From an uncultured Chitinophagaceae bacterium (GTDB lineage: Bacteria; Bacteroidota; Bacteroidia; Chitinophagales; Chitinophagaceae), in assembly GCA_937958995.1 (NCBI GenBank), contig CALGAP010000019.1:1-64000 (forward strand): a stretch of DNA of 64,000 bases. Reading direction: 5' to 3'. Numbering within the stretch: the first letter of the stretch is position 1; the number at the start of each line of letters is the position of its first letter. Shown here in pieces: positions 7,016 to 16,703 of the stretch. The position numbers and the translations under genes were made by a program. The notes beneath the pieces were generated by a model. That model searched no databases. It was not told where the DNA came from and saw only the letters and a program-made list of their open reading frames with translations.

Positions 7016-10000
7016 TCAGGCGGTCACCACTTGTACCTCCAGCTCAGGTGTGGACTGTAAATAGGCCGTCATTTCGTCATTCATCTCAAAACCGTTTTCC
7101 AGGGTGTAGAGGCTGACACGGTATTTGGACTTTGGCTCAACTATATTGAACTTCAGCCCCGATTTGCCAGGGTACTTTTTAACATTACTTTCAAAAAAGC
7201 GTACCATGTCTTCGCTCAGGTGACGCGCCTCGATGTCAACTATAACCTGTTTCGTGAGACTTTGTTTAATGCTCTCTAACAAAATGACTTTCTCCACCTT
7301 AAACTCATACTCCTGCTTGTTGTAGCGCTGTTTGAAGTAGCCGGTAACGAACAGGTTTTTTCCCTTTTCGAGATAGTTGTTAAATTTTATATAGTCGTCG
7401 CTCCAAAGCGTAAACTCGCTTTTGCCGCTGTAATCTTCCATGATAAATGAGCCAAACTGGCGGCCCGTGCGCGTTACGCGGTGCTGGGCATCAGTCACCA
7501 GGCCCGCCAGCCTGAAAGTGCGCGCCGGGGCATTGCCTGCTGTTAAAGAATCCTTAATCTCGTTGTACTCGGCCAGCGAAGTGATACCATAGTGCTTTAT
7601 CTCAAAACGGAAATGATCGAGCGGATGGCCACTGATAAACATTCCCGTCACCTCCTTTTCGTGCTCCAGCAATTCAGTGAGCGTCCAGGGTTCGCAGTTC
7701 GGAATCTTGGGCGGCTGTATATCCATCACCGCCGGCAGATCGCCAAACAAAGTGTTGGAAGCAGTCGTGTTCTGTGCCTGGTAAATATTGCCATACCGAA
7801 TGATTTTTTCCAAACCATTGGCCGTTTCACCGGGCGGTGTAAAGAAGTATTGTGCGCGGTGCATTTCCCTGAAACAATCAAACGCACCTGCATACACCAG
7901 GCTTTCCAGTGTTTTCTTATTCACTGTGCGCTGGTTGATGCGTTTGATCATATCAAACACCGATTGATAAGGACCATTTTTCTCACGCTCTGCAATAATG
8001 CTTTCCACCGCCGCTTCGCCCACGCCCTTTAGCCCGCCTAAGCCGAAACGAATATCACCGGCTTTGTTTACCGCAAAACCTTTTTTCGATTCGTTGATAT
8101 CGGGACCCAGCACTTTCAACCCCATGCGCTTACATTCTTCCATGAAGAAAGTGATCTTATCGATGCTGCCGGCGTTGTTCAAAACGGCCGCCATGTATTC
8201 ACTGGGATAATGTGCTTTAAGGTAGGCTGTCTGGTACGCCACATAGGCATAACAGGTAGAGTGCGATTTGTTGAACGCATACTGCGCAAACGCTTCCCAG
8301 TCGGTCCAGATCTTTTCAAGTTTATCTGGAGGCAGTCCTTTCCTGGTAGCGCCTTCGATAAACTGCGATTTCATTTTGTCCAGCACCGACTTTTGCTTTT
8401 TACCCATGGCCTTGCGCAACACGTCGGCATCGCCTTTACTGAAACCGGCGAGTTTTTGCGCCAGCAACATCACCTGTTCCTGGTATACGGTGATGCCATA
8501 GGTTTCGGCCAGGTACTCTTCCATTTCAGGAAGGTCGTAGGTGATGGCCTCGCGGCCATGTTTACGATCGATAAAGTTGGGGATATAGGCCAGTGGACCA
8601 GGACGGTACAACGCGTTCATGGCAATGAGGTCCGCAAACTGGTCGGGCTTGAGGTCGCGCAGGTATTTCTGCATACCGGGACTTTCAAACTGGAACGTAC
8701 CGATGGTATCGCCGCGCTGGTATAATTCAAATGTTTTTTTATCGTCGAGCGGAATGGAATCGATGTCGATATCCAAACCATGATTTTCCCTGATCAGCCG
8801 CAATGCATTCTTGATAATAGTGAGCGTCTTCAATCCCAGGAAGTCCATCTTGATTACGCCCGCGTCTTCAATAATGCTTCCTTCAATCTGCGTCACCCAG
8901 AGATTGGAGTCTTTGGCGGTGCAAACGGGAATCAGTTCGGTAAGATCTTTCGGCGCAATGATGATGCCCGCGGCATGTATGCCCGTGTTGCGCACCGAAC
9001 CTTCGAGACGTTCGGCCTCGCGCAGCACTTGTCCTTCCAATCCCTCGCTCTTGTATAGCTCACGCAGTTTTTTGACGGTCTCCAGTTCATCGGCGCCCAG
9101 GTTTTCCTTTTCTTCCAAAGATTTTTCACCCGGCTTCGCATCTTTTGCATAAATAGGTGCCTGCAGTAAGCGACGGAGTTCAATACCCGGACGCTCAGGC
9201 ACCAGCTTGGCCAGCGCATTACTTTCCGATAGCGGCAGGTCCAACACACGCGCCACGTCTTTAATACTCATCTTGGCAGCCATGGTGCCATAAGTGATGA
9301 TCTGTGCCACCTGCGCCTTGCCGTATTTGTCCACTACATAGTCAATCACCTTCTGGCGGCCTTCATCGTCAAAGTCGGTATCGATATCTGGCATCGACTT
9401 ACGGTCGGGGTTGAGAAACCTCTCAAACAGCAGCTTGTACTTGATGGGATCTATATTGGTGATGCCGATACAGTAGGCCACCACGCTGCCCGCCGCCGAT
9501 CCACGGCCCGGGCCCACAAACACGCCCAGGTCGCGGCCCGCCTTGATAAAATCACTCACGATCAGGAAGTAACCTGCAAAACCCATCGTCTTGATGGTAT
9601 GCAGTTCGAAATTGAGCCGCTCTTCAATTTCGGGAGTGATATCAACATAGCGTCTTTTCGCACCTTCCCAGGTAAGATGCTTCAGGTATTCCCATTGATT
9701 GAGGTTGCTGTCTTCATGCACCTGGAACTCTTTAGGAATAGGAAAGGCAGGGAGTAAAATATCCTTCTTCAGGTTCAGCAATTCTACTTTGTCCACCACC
9801 ATCTGCGTATTGTCGATAGCTTGTGGAATATCGCTGAACAATGTTTTCATTTCTTCCGCCGTCTTGAAATAAAACTGGTCGTTGGGGAATTTGAAGCGGC
9901 GGTCTTTTACATGTACATCGTCGTTCACGAAATCATCATACCCCGGCGTGGCTTTCTTTTCGCCGGTATTGATGCAAAGCAGAATGTCGTGCGCGTTGTA

Positions 10001-10663
10001 ATCTTCGCGATCGGTATAGTGGCTATCGTTGGTAGCGATTACCGGCACATTATACTTCTTCGCAAACTTCAGCAGTATCTGATTGATCTTCTCCTGTTCT
10101 TTAATATTATGGCGCTGCAATTCTATGAAATAATCTTCGCCAAACAAATCGAGCCACCATTTGAACTCTTTTTCCGCTGTCTCTTCATCTTCGTGCAAAA
10201 TAGTCTGCGGCACATAAGCGCCGATACAGCAGGTGGTAGCGATCAGTCCTTCGTGATATTTTACGATCAGTTCCTTATCTATGCGCGGGTATTTACTGTA
10301 CATACCCTCGATATAACCCAGCGAAGTAAGTTTAATGAGGTTCTGGTAGCCCGTCTTATTTTTCGCCAGCAGCACCTGGTGATAGCGTTCGTCTTTTTGT
10401 TCTTTGGAAAAAATCTTGCGATGCCGGTCTTCCACCACATAAAACTCGCAGCCCACAATGGGTTTCACTTTCAGGGAACCATCATCATTCTTATGCTTAT
10501 ACGCTTCCGATACAAATTCAAAAGCTCCAAACATGTTCCCGTGGTCGGTGATGGCAATCGCCGGCATATTTTCCCTGATTGCCTTCTTATACAACGACTG
10601 AATAGACGCGGCCCCGTCGAGCAGCGAAAACTGGGTATGAACGTGGAGGTGTGAGAATTGCAT
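7016..10663 (-). CDS. dnaE: DNA polymerase III alpha subunit
   Basis: The replicative polymerase catalytic subunit, 1215 residues, within the usual DnaE range. The N-terminal PHP domain starts at HLHVHTQFSLLDGAAS (about 5-280). The polymerase palm carries the catalytic aspartates in PDIDTDFDDEGRQKV (about residue 428), preceded by GPGRGSAAGSVVAYC. The fingers follow, with the YRPGPL and QEQVM segments. A helix-hairpin-helix region lies at about 860-900 and an OB fold at about 1010-1090 (RLAGLVTDAQHRVTRTGRQFG). It is the DnaE rather than the PolC type because the PHP domain is N-terminal and no exonuclease is inserted. Confidence 0.97.
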   Translation of the reverse strand: MQFSHLHVHTQFSLLDGAASIQSLYKKAIRENMPAIAITDHGNMFGAFEFVSEAYKHKNDDGSLKVKPIVGCEFYVVEDRHRKIFSKEQKDERYHQVLLAKNKTGYQNLIKLTSLGYIEGMYSKYPRIDKELIVKYHEGLIATTCCIGAYVPQTILHEDEETAEKEFKWWLDLFGEDYFIELQRHNIKEQEKINQILLKFAKKYNVPVIATNDSHYTDREDYNAHDILLCINTGEKKATPGYDDFVNDDVHVKDRRFKFPNDQFYFKTAEEMKTLFSDIPQAIDNTQMVVDKVELLNLKKDILLPAFPIPKEFQVHEDSNLNQWEYLKHLTWEGAKRRYVDITPEIEERLNFELHTIKTMGFAGYFLIVSDFIKAGRDLGVFVGPGRGSAAGSVVAYCIGITNIDPIKYKLLFERFLNPDRKSMPDIDTDFDDEGRQKVIDYVVDKYGKAQVAQIITYGTMAAKMSIKDVARVLDLPLSESNALAKLVPERPGIELRRLLQAPIYAKDAKPGEKSLEEKENLGADELETVKKLRELYKSEGLEGQVLREAERLEGSVRNTGIHAAGIIIAPKDLTELIPVCTAKDSNLWVTQIEGSIIEDAGVIKMDFLGLKTLTIIKNALRLIRENHGLDIDIDSIPLDDKKTFELYQRGDTIGTFQFESPGMQKYLRDLKPDQFADLIAMNALYRPGPLAYIPNFIDRKHGREAITYDLPEMEEYLAETYGITVYQEQVMLLAQKLAGFSKGDADVLRKAMGKKQKSVLDKMKSQFIEGATRKGLPPDKLEKIWTDWEAFAQYAFNKSHSTCYAYVAYQTAYLKAHYPSEYMAAVLNNAGSIDKITFFMEECKRMGLKVLGPDINESKKGFAVNKAGDIRFGLGGLKGVGEAAVESIIAEREKNGPYQSVFDMIKRINQRTVNKKTLESLVYAGAFDCFREMHRAQYFFTPPGETANGLEKIIRYGNIYQAQNTTASNTLFGDLPAVMDIQPPKIPNCEPWTLTELLEHEKEVTGMFISGHPLDHFRFEIKHYGITSLAEYNEIKDSLTAGNAPARTFRLAGLVTDAQHRVTRTGRQFGSFIMEDYSGKSEFTLWSDDYIKFNNYLEKGKNLFVTGYFKQRYNKQEYEFKVEKVILLESIKQSLTKQVIVDIEARHLSEDMVRFFESNVKKYPGKSGLKFNIVEPKSKYRVSLYTLENGFEMNDEMTAYLQSTPELEVQVVTA

Positions 10664-10836
10664 GGCAGTTACTTGTTACGGATATTTCGGTGCCCGGTGC
10701 AGAGGGTTCTACACGCTGCACACGTTAACCGGAATGGCAAACTTCGAACATCTACAGCTTTGTCAAAAGCCAAACTGATCACAATATTTCCACAGCTGTT
10801 AAGTTGTCGATTTGTTCATGTTAACGAGCGCAAGGG

Positions 10837-10869
10837 TTGACCGTACTTAAGAATCTTTGCCTATCTTTG
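10837..10869 (+). promoter_or_regulatory. Promoter of the NlpC/P60 lipoprotein gene
   Basis: TTG at 10837-10839 and the perfect -7 box TATCTTTG at 10862-10869 are 22 bases apart. A weaker AATCTTTG lies at 10851. The leader to the GTG start at 10895 would be about 20 bases. The rest of the 231-base gap to dnaE shows nothing further. Confidence 0.5.
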
Positions 10870-10894
10870 CCGATTGTGAATTAAAAGCAGTTCC

Positions 10895-11599
10895 GTGAAA
10901 TACCAGTTTTTGTTGCTTACCATATTGATCGGTGCAGTCAGCTGTACCAATAGCCGCCGCGGCCAGTCGAATGCCGCTACCGAACCCGCGCGTAAGCAAC
11001 CCGCTGCTACTCAATCATCTCCAACCTTTATTGAAAATTTTTCTGTCAAGCCTGCCACGGGACAAAGTTCAGTTAAAACCACCAAATCATCAGCCAAATC
11101 TACTACCTCCGCTTATCCTGCGCTGGCCGACGAGAGCGTTTTGGAAAGCACTGTGAGTACAGCCGCCGTTAATGCCGCGCTGTTATTTAAATATTCCATT
11201 TTGCTTGACGTGCCGGTTGAAGATTTAACAGATTTCAGGCTGCTTGAGTTCGTAGAAAGCTGGTACGGTACGAAGTATAAATATGGAGGTAATGACCGCA
11301 ATGGGGTGGATTGTTCGGCCTTTTCGAAAGATTTTATCAGCGCTCTCTATAATGTTAATATCCCTCGCACATCATCGGAACAATACAAGACTACCGAGCG
11401 CATCAACAAAAAAGACCTGCGCGAAGGCGACCTGGTTTTTTTCTACACGCGCGGCCGCCGAAATGGTGTTTCACACGTAGGCGTTTACCTGCGCAATGGT
11501 AAGTTTGTACACGCCTCTACTTCAAGCGGGGTGGTAATCAGCGATCTCGAAGAAGAATATTACAGGAAGAACTACGCTGGAGCGGGAAGGGTGAGATAG
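10895..11599 (+). CDS. NlpC/P60 family cell-wall endopeptidase lipoprotein
   Basis: It probably cleaves D-Glu to diamino-acid bonds in peptidoglycan stems. The start is a GTG; the N-terminus MKYQFLLLTILIGAVSC is a lipoprotein signal with acylated Cys17. A low-complexity Ser/Thr/Ala/Pro linker (about 18-75) precedes the C-terminal NlpC/P60 domain (about 115-234). The catalytic set is visible as Cys140 in NGVDCSAF, His194 in SHVGVYL and His206 in KFVHAS. The order and spacing match the Spr/NlpC subgroup. It is monocistronic and converges on the flippase gene with only 19 bases between them. Confidence 0.9.
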   Translation: MKYQFLLLTILIGAVSCTNSRRGQSNAATEPARKQPAATQSSPTFIENFSVKPATGQSSVKTTKSSAKSTTSAYPALADESVLESTVSTAAVNAALLFKYSILLDVPVEDLTDFRLLEFVESWYGTKYKYGGNDRNGVDCSAFSKDFISALYNVNIPRTSSEQYKTTERINKKDLREGDLVFFYTRGRRNGVSHVGVYLRNGKFVHASTSSGVVISDLEEEYYRKNYAGAGRVR

Positions 11600-11618
11600 T
11601 GATGAGTGCACGATCCTG

Positions 11619-13124
11619 CTAAGAATCTTTCCTGGTGAAGCGGTTGCGGATGGTTTGTAGTACGGGTTTGATGTCGGGTGAGAGATTCAATGCAAGCACT
11701 CCCGTTGCGTAAATTGCTACGAATACTGCACTGCGGATGAATATCCATAAGATTCCCTGGTAGTCACGAAACAGGAAATGACAAATGAAATATCCTGCAA
11801 GTCCCAGCAGCAGGGTATAAAGCGTGTTCATGCCAAAAGGCTGCATCCCGAATTTTTTGTACAGGAAATAAAAGCGAATGCTGTTGTAAACGGTTATGGC
11901 AAATAGGTTGGAGGCTGCCGTACCTTCTATACCAAATTGCCTGGTGAGCATATAGTTCAGCGGGAGCGTGAGCGACAGTAATATCAAACCCGTAATGAAT
12001 TCAAAACGCCAGTACACAGAAGTGGCAATGATCTGTGAATTGAGACCCGCGGCCAGATCTATCACGCGCATAAGGCCGATAAATAAAAAAGCCGGTTTGG
12101 CCAGCAGGTAACCTTCCTTCAATTTAAAAGTGAGCACCCCGTCGGTGAAATTGATCCATATCAGCACAAACATAGCCACCGCAAAAATCAGTTGATTGAT
12201 TGATGCGCGACTGTATATGCGTTGAATGCGGTCGTAGTCTTTATCCTTCCAGCTGCGCGACAAGGGCCCTACAGATGCGGAGATCACTGCGCGCTGCGGC
12301 GCCTGTATAAGACTTGAAATGTTTTGCGCCAGCGTATATATGCCCGCGTATTTCAATCCATCGGCCATCACGGCGGCGATTACCAGTGTATCAAAAACCT
12401 GCGCCACGCTAAATACCAGCAGCCCGCTCCACATAAAGGCCATGAGCGGAACTATTTTTTTGAAAAACTTTTTCGTAACGCGGCTTATGGAAAAATGAAA
12501 ATGCAACCGGCCGGTAAAAAATAAGTAGCCACCCAAAATTGCAGCTATGATGATATAGGTGAATGCAAAGGCTTTTATGAACAGATCGAAATCTTTGATC
12601 ACCCCCACAAATGTCAGTACGATTAGCAGGGTGGTAAGCAAACGAAAACCCACTTCGCGGAGGAAGTTGGATAACACCGCCTTGTTGAAATGCCAGGAAA
12701 AAGCTTCCAGCAGTGTAAAGATGGTAAGACCAAAACCCAAAGGAAATATCCAGTAAAAATATGTGACGAGGTCGGGCGCATTGGTGCCGTATTTGCGGAT
12801 CACCAGGTCTTTAAAAATAAACCCGCCCGAAGTCACCAGCAGGAAACCACAAAGACTCACAACGAATGCAAAAGTGAACTGGTCATTCTTTTGGGGAGGA
12901 AGATTGTCCTGGTAGTAAGGAAAAAACTTGTTTACATACTGCACCGTGCCCAGGTTGGCCAAAGCATACATAATATTGGCGATAGCGAGGAAAGTGCCCT
13001 GCGCCAGCCCGTATTGCTCTTCGGTAAAAAAGCGCGCAAAGAGGTAGGTATTCACAAAGCCAAGCACAAATCCGAAATACACAATCGCCGATGAAATAAT
13101 GCTTTGCCGCCTGATGGTGCTCAT
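11619..13124 (-). CDS. Oligosaccharide flippase (Wzx/MVF-like membrane protein)
   Basis: A 501-residue multispan membrane protein with about 14 predicted helices starting at SIISSAIVYFGFVLGFVNTYLFARFF. The N-terminal FTEEQYGLAQGTFLAIANI segment and the internal pseudo-symmetry are typical of the polysaccharide biosynthesis/export flippases of the MOP superfamily, which move lipid-linked sugars across the inner membrane. No glycosyltransferase genes lie nearby, so the substrate is unknown. Its start overlaps the stop of the upstream M1 peptidase by four bases (13121-13124), so the two genes are translationally coupled. Confidence 0.8.
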   Translation of the reverse strand: MSTIRRQSIISSAIVYFGFVLGFVNTYLFARFFTEEQYGLAQGTFLAIANIMYALANLGTVQYVNKFFPYYQDNLPPQKNDQFTFAFVVSLCGFLLVTSGGFIFKDLVIRKYGTNAPDLVTYFYWIFPLGFGLTIFTLLEAFSWHFNKAVLSNFLREVGFRLLTTLLIVLTFVGVIKDFDLFIKAFAFTYIIIAAILGGYLFFTGRLHFHFSISRVTKKFFKKIVPLMAFMWSGLLVFSVAQVFDTLVIAAVMADGLKYAGIYTLAQNISSLIQAPQRAVISASVGPLSRSWKDKDYDRIQRIYSRASINQLIFAVAMFVLIWINFTDGVLTFKLKEGYLLAKPAFLFIGLMRVIDLAAGLNSQIIATSVYWRFEFITGLILLSLTLPLNYMLTRQFGIEGTAASNLFAITVYNSIRFYFLYKKFGMQPFGMNTLYTLLLGLAGYFICHFLFRDYQGILWIFIRSAVFVAIYATGVLALNLSPDIKPVLQTIRNRFTRKDS

Positions 13125-14758
13125 GAAGAAACTTTTTTGGTGCGGATATAAAAATTCCTGTCCACACTCAGTTCACTCACACCTGCGGGTGCGTCCATCG
13201 TCTGCCATTGCGCAGTAGGAGTGATCCATTTTACACCACCCAAATTTATTTTCAACGGCATGGCAAAACCCGGCACCACATCGGTATAGCGGTATTGCAG
13301 TTTGCGCCCGCTGATCTTATACTCCAACGTAGGTATCATGGTGGTGCGAAGGTATTGATCGAAAACCTTCGAAAGATCTTTGCCTGCTTCTTTGCTGAAA
13401 TAGGCTTCAATTGTTTTGGTGTCGACCGATTTGTGAAACAAATCTGCATTCAGTCCGCGCAGTATTTTCCTGAACAATGAATCATCGTTGATCACCTGGC
13501 GGATGGTATGCAGCAGGTTACCTCCTTTGTAATACATGTCGCCACTGCCCTTGCTTTGCACGCCATAGGCGCCGATGATGGGCCTGTCGTTGAGAATATT
13601 TCGCCGCGTGCCGATCACATAATCATTGCCCGCTTCCACACCAAACTTGCAGGTGGTGAATATGGTTTCAGAATAATTGGTAAATCCTTCATGTACCCAC
13701 ATGTCGGCAATATCGTTGGTGGTGATGTTATTGCCAAACCATTCGTGTCCACTTTCGTGAACCAGGATAAAATCCCATTTCAATCCCCATCCGCTGCCGG
13801 AGAGGTCCCTGCCGCGATAGCCGTTCTTGAATTCATTACCATAGGCCACCGCGCTCTGATGCTCCATGCCGAGATGCGGCGATTGCACCAGCTTGAATCC
13901 ATCTTCATAAAAAGGATAGGGGCCAAACCAGTATTCAAAACAGGAAAGCATTTCGGCTGCCTGTTTAAATTGCTCCTTGGCTTTTTCCAGTTCATAATCG
14001 AGCACCCAGTATTCGCAATCGAGTTTTCCCTTTTCGCCATTGAAGGTTTCATTCCAGGAAACATACTTTCCGATATAGGGTATGATGTTGTAATTGTTGA
14101 TAGGATTTTTGACCGACCAGTGATAAGTGATAAATCCTTCGCGCGGCATGCGTCCGAGCAAACGGCCATTTCCCACGGCTACCAGCGTGTCGGGTACGGT
14201 GATCAGTAAGCTCGCGCCACGATCGGGTTCGTCTGACTGGTGATCTTTACAGGGATACCAGACGCTGGCACCCAAACCCTGGCAGGCCACACTCATCCAG
14301 GGGCGGCCTTGTTTATCTTTTGCCCATATCCATCCTCCATCCCATGGCGGATTCACAGCCTCGCGCGGTTTGCCTTTTGCTTTAATATTGATAGTATAGT
14401 CTTTTCCTGCCTGTGGTGCTTCCGAAAAACTGATGAAATAAACATTGCCTTCGCGGCGCAGGCCTAGCCTGAAATTATCACATTCCGCCCCGGTAATTTC
14501 CATCGGTTGCTGCAGGTCAATCTGCATAACTGTGGCGGGCTTCAGTACCTTAAATTGTATTTGGCTTTCTACTTCAATGGTCTTGCTGTTGTAATCGGGA
14601 GTAACATGAATGGTATAATACTGCACATCCCACCATTCGCGCTCCGGTGTAACTGAGCCGCGCAAGGTATCCTGCCGGGTAAATTTTTGTGCGGATCCGG
14701 AATAACTCAGCACTGCCACAAAAACGAGGAACAGGGGCCTTTTCAAATGTTTAACCAT
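13121..14758 (-). CDS. M1 family zinc metallopeptidase, exported
   Basis: An aminopeptidase-type gluzincin of 545 residues with an N-terminal signal peptide (MVKHLKRPLFLVFVAVLSYSG). The zinc site is His334-Glu-Ser-Gly-His338 with Glu357 (MWVHEGF) as third ligand; Glu335 is the catalytic base. The substrate-exopeptidase loop reads LGMEHQSAVAYG instead of the classical GAMEN, as in other short bacterial M1 enzymes. It lacks the long C-terminal ERAP-type domain of PepN, ending shortly after the catalytic domain. It is the first gene of a two-gene unit with the flippase; the functional link between them is not clear. Confidence 0.9.
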   Translation of the reverse strand: MVKHLKRPLFLVFVAVLSYSGSAQKFTRQDTLRGSVTPEREWWDVQYYTIHVTPDYNSKTIEVESQIQFKVLKPATVMQIDLQQPMEITGAECDNFRLGLRREGNVYFISFSEAPQAGKDYTINIKAKGKPREAVNPPWDGGWIWAKDKQGRPWMSVACQGLGASVWYPCKDHQSDEPDRGASLLITVPDTLVAVGNGRLLGRMPREGFITYHWSVKNPINNYNIIPYIGKYVSWNETFNGEKGKLDCEYWVLDYELEKAKEQFKQAAEMLSCFEYWFGPYPFYEDGFKLVQSPHLGMEHQSAVAYGNEFKNGYRGRDLSGSGWGLKWDFILVHESGHEWFGNNITTNDIADMWVHEGFTNYSETIFTTCKFGVEAGNDYVIGTRRNILNDRPIIGAYGVQSKGSGDMYYKGGNLLHTIRQVINDDSLFRKILRGLNADLFHKSVDTKTIEAYFSKEAGKDLSKVFDQYLRTTMIPTLEYKISGRKLQYRYTDVVPGFAMPLKINLGGVKWITPTAQWQTMDAPAGVSELSVDRNFYIRTKKVSS

Positions 14759-14792
14759 GTTGTCTGTTTGATTCGCTAAATTTAGCCGGTTT

Positions 14793-16424
14793 ATGAGGCT
14801 TAAAGTTATCTATTTTGTTATTGTCGCCGCTATCATTCTCTCTGCCTGCGGGTCGGGACGCAATTCGGGTAAACAGGTTTTTCACTATAACGAGCAAACA
14901 GGTATTGCCTCGCTCGATCCGGCCCTTGCCAAAAACCAGTCCATTATGTGGCCCGTGCACCAGTTGTTCAACACGCTGGTGGAAATAGACAGCAACCTCA
15001 ACCTCGTTCCTTCGCTGGCCACGCACTGGGAAGTATCTGACGACCGCCGCGTTTATACCTTTCATTTGCGCAGCGATGTTTTTTTTCACGACAATGAAGC
15101 CTTTCCCGGTGGCGTGGGCCGCCGCATGACCGCACACGATGTGGTGTATAGTTTCAAACGCATCATGGATCCCGCCACCGCCAGCAGCGGCGCCTGGATA
15201 TTCAACAACCGCATCGATAGCGCCGAAGGTTTCAAAGCCATTGACGATACCACTTTTCAACTCACGCTTATAAGACCGTTTACGCCGATACTGGGGTTGC
15301 TTAGCATGCAGTATTGCTCCATAGTACCGCGCGAAGTAGTGGAATATTATGGTAAGGATTTTCGCAGTCACCCCTGCGGTACAGGACCTTTTATGTTCCA
15401 GGCCTGGGAAGAAGGACTGGCATTGATATTAAAAAAGAACCCTCGTTATTTTGAAAAAGACGGTGCGGGTAACCGGCTTCCTTATCTGGATGCTATTAAA
15501 ATTACTTTTTACGATAACAAGGCTACCGAGTTTATGCTCTTTCGCCAGGGCGAACTGGATTTCATCAACGATATCGATCCTTCCTTCAAAGATGAAGTGC
15601 TCACCAAGAAGGGCGTGCTGCGTAAAGATTGGGAAGGGACAATCGTTTTACAAAAGCATCCTTATCTCAATACAGAGTACCTGGGCATCCTGGTGGATTC
15701 AACAAACGATATCGTGAAAAAATCACCGCTTCGTTTTCGCCAGGTGCGGCAGGCTATTAATTATGGTTTCGACCGCGAAAAGATGGTCATGTACCTGCGC
15801 AATTCAATCGGCACGCCGGCCACAAGTGGATTCATACCAGCAGGACTGCCGAGCTTTGATGCAAATATTGTAAAGGGCTATCCTTATGACCCGGCTAAAG
15901 CGCGGCAACTGCTGGCCGAGGCGGGTTTTCCTGAAGGGAAAGGATTGGGTGAAATAAAACTGCTGACCGTTCCCATATACGCCGACCTGGCGAGTTTCAT
16001 CGCCAAACAACTCGAAGATATCGGCATGAGAATACAGGTGGAAGTGGTGCAGAAAAGTTTTTTACTGGAACAAACCGCCAAATCGCAGGCATTGTTTTTC
16101 CGCGCCAGTTGGATAGCAGATTATCCCGAAGCCGAAAATTACCTGGGCGTGTTTTATGGTAAGAATCCCGCGCCGCCCAACTATACCCGCTATAAGAATG
16201 CGCGCTTTGATGAATTATATGAAAAGGCGCTGGTCACTGAGAATGATTCCATGCGCTACGACCTCTACCGGCAGATGGATCAACTGGTCATCAACGATGC
16301 GCCGCTAGTACCGCTTTGGTACGATGAAGTGATACACCTGGTGAATCCACGCGTCAAGAATTTTACTCCTAATGGGCTCAATTTATTGGAGTTAAGAAGG
16401 GTATATATCGACAGGTCACGATAA
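14793..16424 (+). CDS. ABC-type peptide-binding lipoprotein (DppA/OppA family)
   Basis: A 543-residue extracytoplasmic solute-binding protein of the SBP_bac_5 family, which normally delivers di- or oligopeptides to an ABC permease. The signal ends in the lipobox LSAC within VAAIILSACGSG. The family's N-terminal strand TGIASLDPALAKN, the TYTFHLRSDVFFHDN stretch, the YRPF-like LIRPFTPILGLLSMQYC, the GTGPFMFQAWEEG block and the closing lobe are all present. No permease or ATPase gene is adjacent. It is divergent from the M1 peptidase with 34 bases between the start codons. A near-consensus -7 box TAAATTTA lies at 14777. Confidence 0.88.
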   Translation: MRLKVIYFVIVAAIILSACGSGRNSGKQVFHYNEQTGIASLDPALAKNQSIMWPVHQLFNTLVEIDSNLNLVPSLATHWEVSDDRRVYTFHLRSDVFFHDNEAFPGGVGRRMTAHDVVYSFKRIMDPATASSGAWIFNNRIDSAEGFKAIDDTTFQLTLIRPFTPILGLLSMQYCSIVPREVVEYYGKDFRSHPCGTGPFMFQAWEEGLALILKKNPRYFEKDGAGNRLPYLDAIKITFYDNKATEFMLFRQGELDFINDIDPSFKDEVLTKKGVLRKDWEGTIVLQKHPYLNTEYLGILVDSTNDIVKKSPLRFRQVRQAINYGFDREKMVMYLRNSIGTPATSGFIPAGLPSFDANIVKGYPYDPAKARQLLAEAGFPEGKGLGEIKLLTVPIYADLASFIAKQLEDIGMRIQVEVVQKSFLLEQTAKSQALFFRASWIADYPEAENYLGVFYGKNPAPPNYTRYKNARFDELYEKALVTENDSMRYDLYRQMDQLVINDAPLVPLWYDEVIHLVNPRVKNFTPNGLNLLELRRVYIDRSR

Positions 16425-16600
16425 CAAATACGCTAACTACTTCAGTGTCTGCACATTGTTCGGTTACCTTACGGTGAGATATTAGCTCAGAAAAATATTT
16501 GACAAAAATCTTTTATTGTAAATGATTGAATTTCTGACTACTTCGGAAAATACGGAGCGTAACCTTACGATGCCTGCTTGTATTTTCCGAAAACTGAAAT

Positions 16601-16608
16601 TAATTTTG
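16601..16608 (+). promoter_or_regulatory. -7 box TAATTTTG for the first T9SS cargo gene
   Basis: A perfect TAnnTTTG match with a TTG at 16578-16580, 20 bases upstream, as possible -33 element. The leader to the ATG at 16734 would be about 120 bases, long enough to carry the repeats at 16666-16703 and the start-codon hairpin. Confidence 0.4.
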
Positions 16609-16665
16609 AATTAAGGTTTTACCCTTAAGTATTATTAGAAGTTCATTTAATGGTAGAACTAAGAT

Positions 16666-16703
16666 TTATCCTATAGAAAACCATTCGTTATCCTATAGAA
16701 AAC
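16666..16703 (+). repeat. Direct repeat TTATCCTATAGAAAAC x2
   Basis: Two identical 16-base copies lie at 16666-16681 and 16688-16703, offset by 22 bases (about two helical turns). A degraded third copy, GATCCTAAAC, starts at about 16714. The paralogous gene downstream has a single related element, TTATCCTAAGAGAGACC, at 18071. Confidence 0.7.

Noticed and set aside
13508..14209. A 233-codon plus-strand frame inside the M1 peptidase gene
   Set aside because: The M1 zinc motifs are on the minus strand; the plus frame is a shadow without family features.
14751..15371. A 206-codon minus-strand frame spanning the start of the peptide-binding lipoprotein gene
   Set aside because: It covers the divergent promoter region and the lipoprotein signal of a clear plus-strand gene.
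16543..16590. The 11-bp hairpin as a terminator of the peptide-binding lipoprotein gene
   Set aside because: It lies 118 bases past the stop, the 26-base loop is large and no T run follows; it is kept only as an unexplained hairpin.
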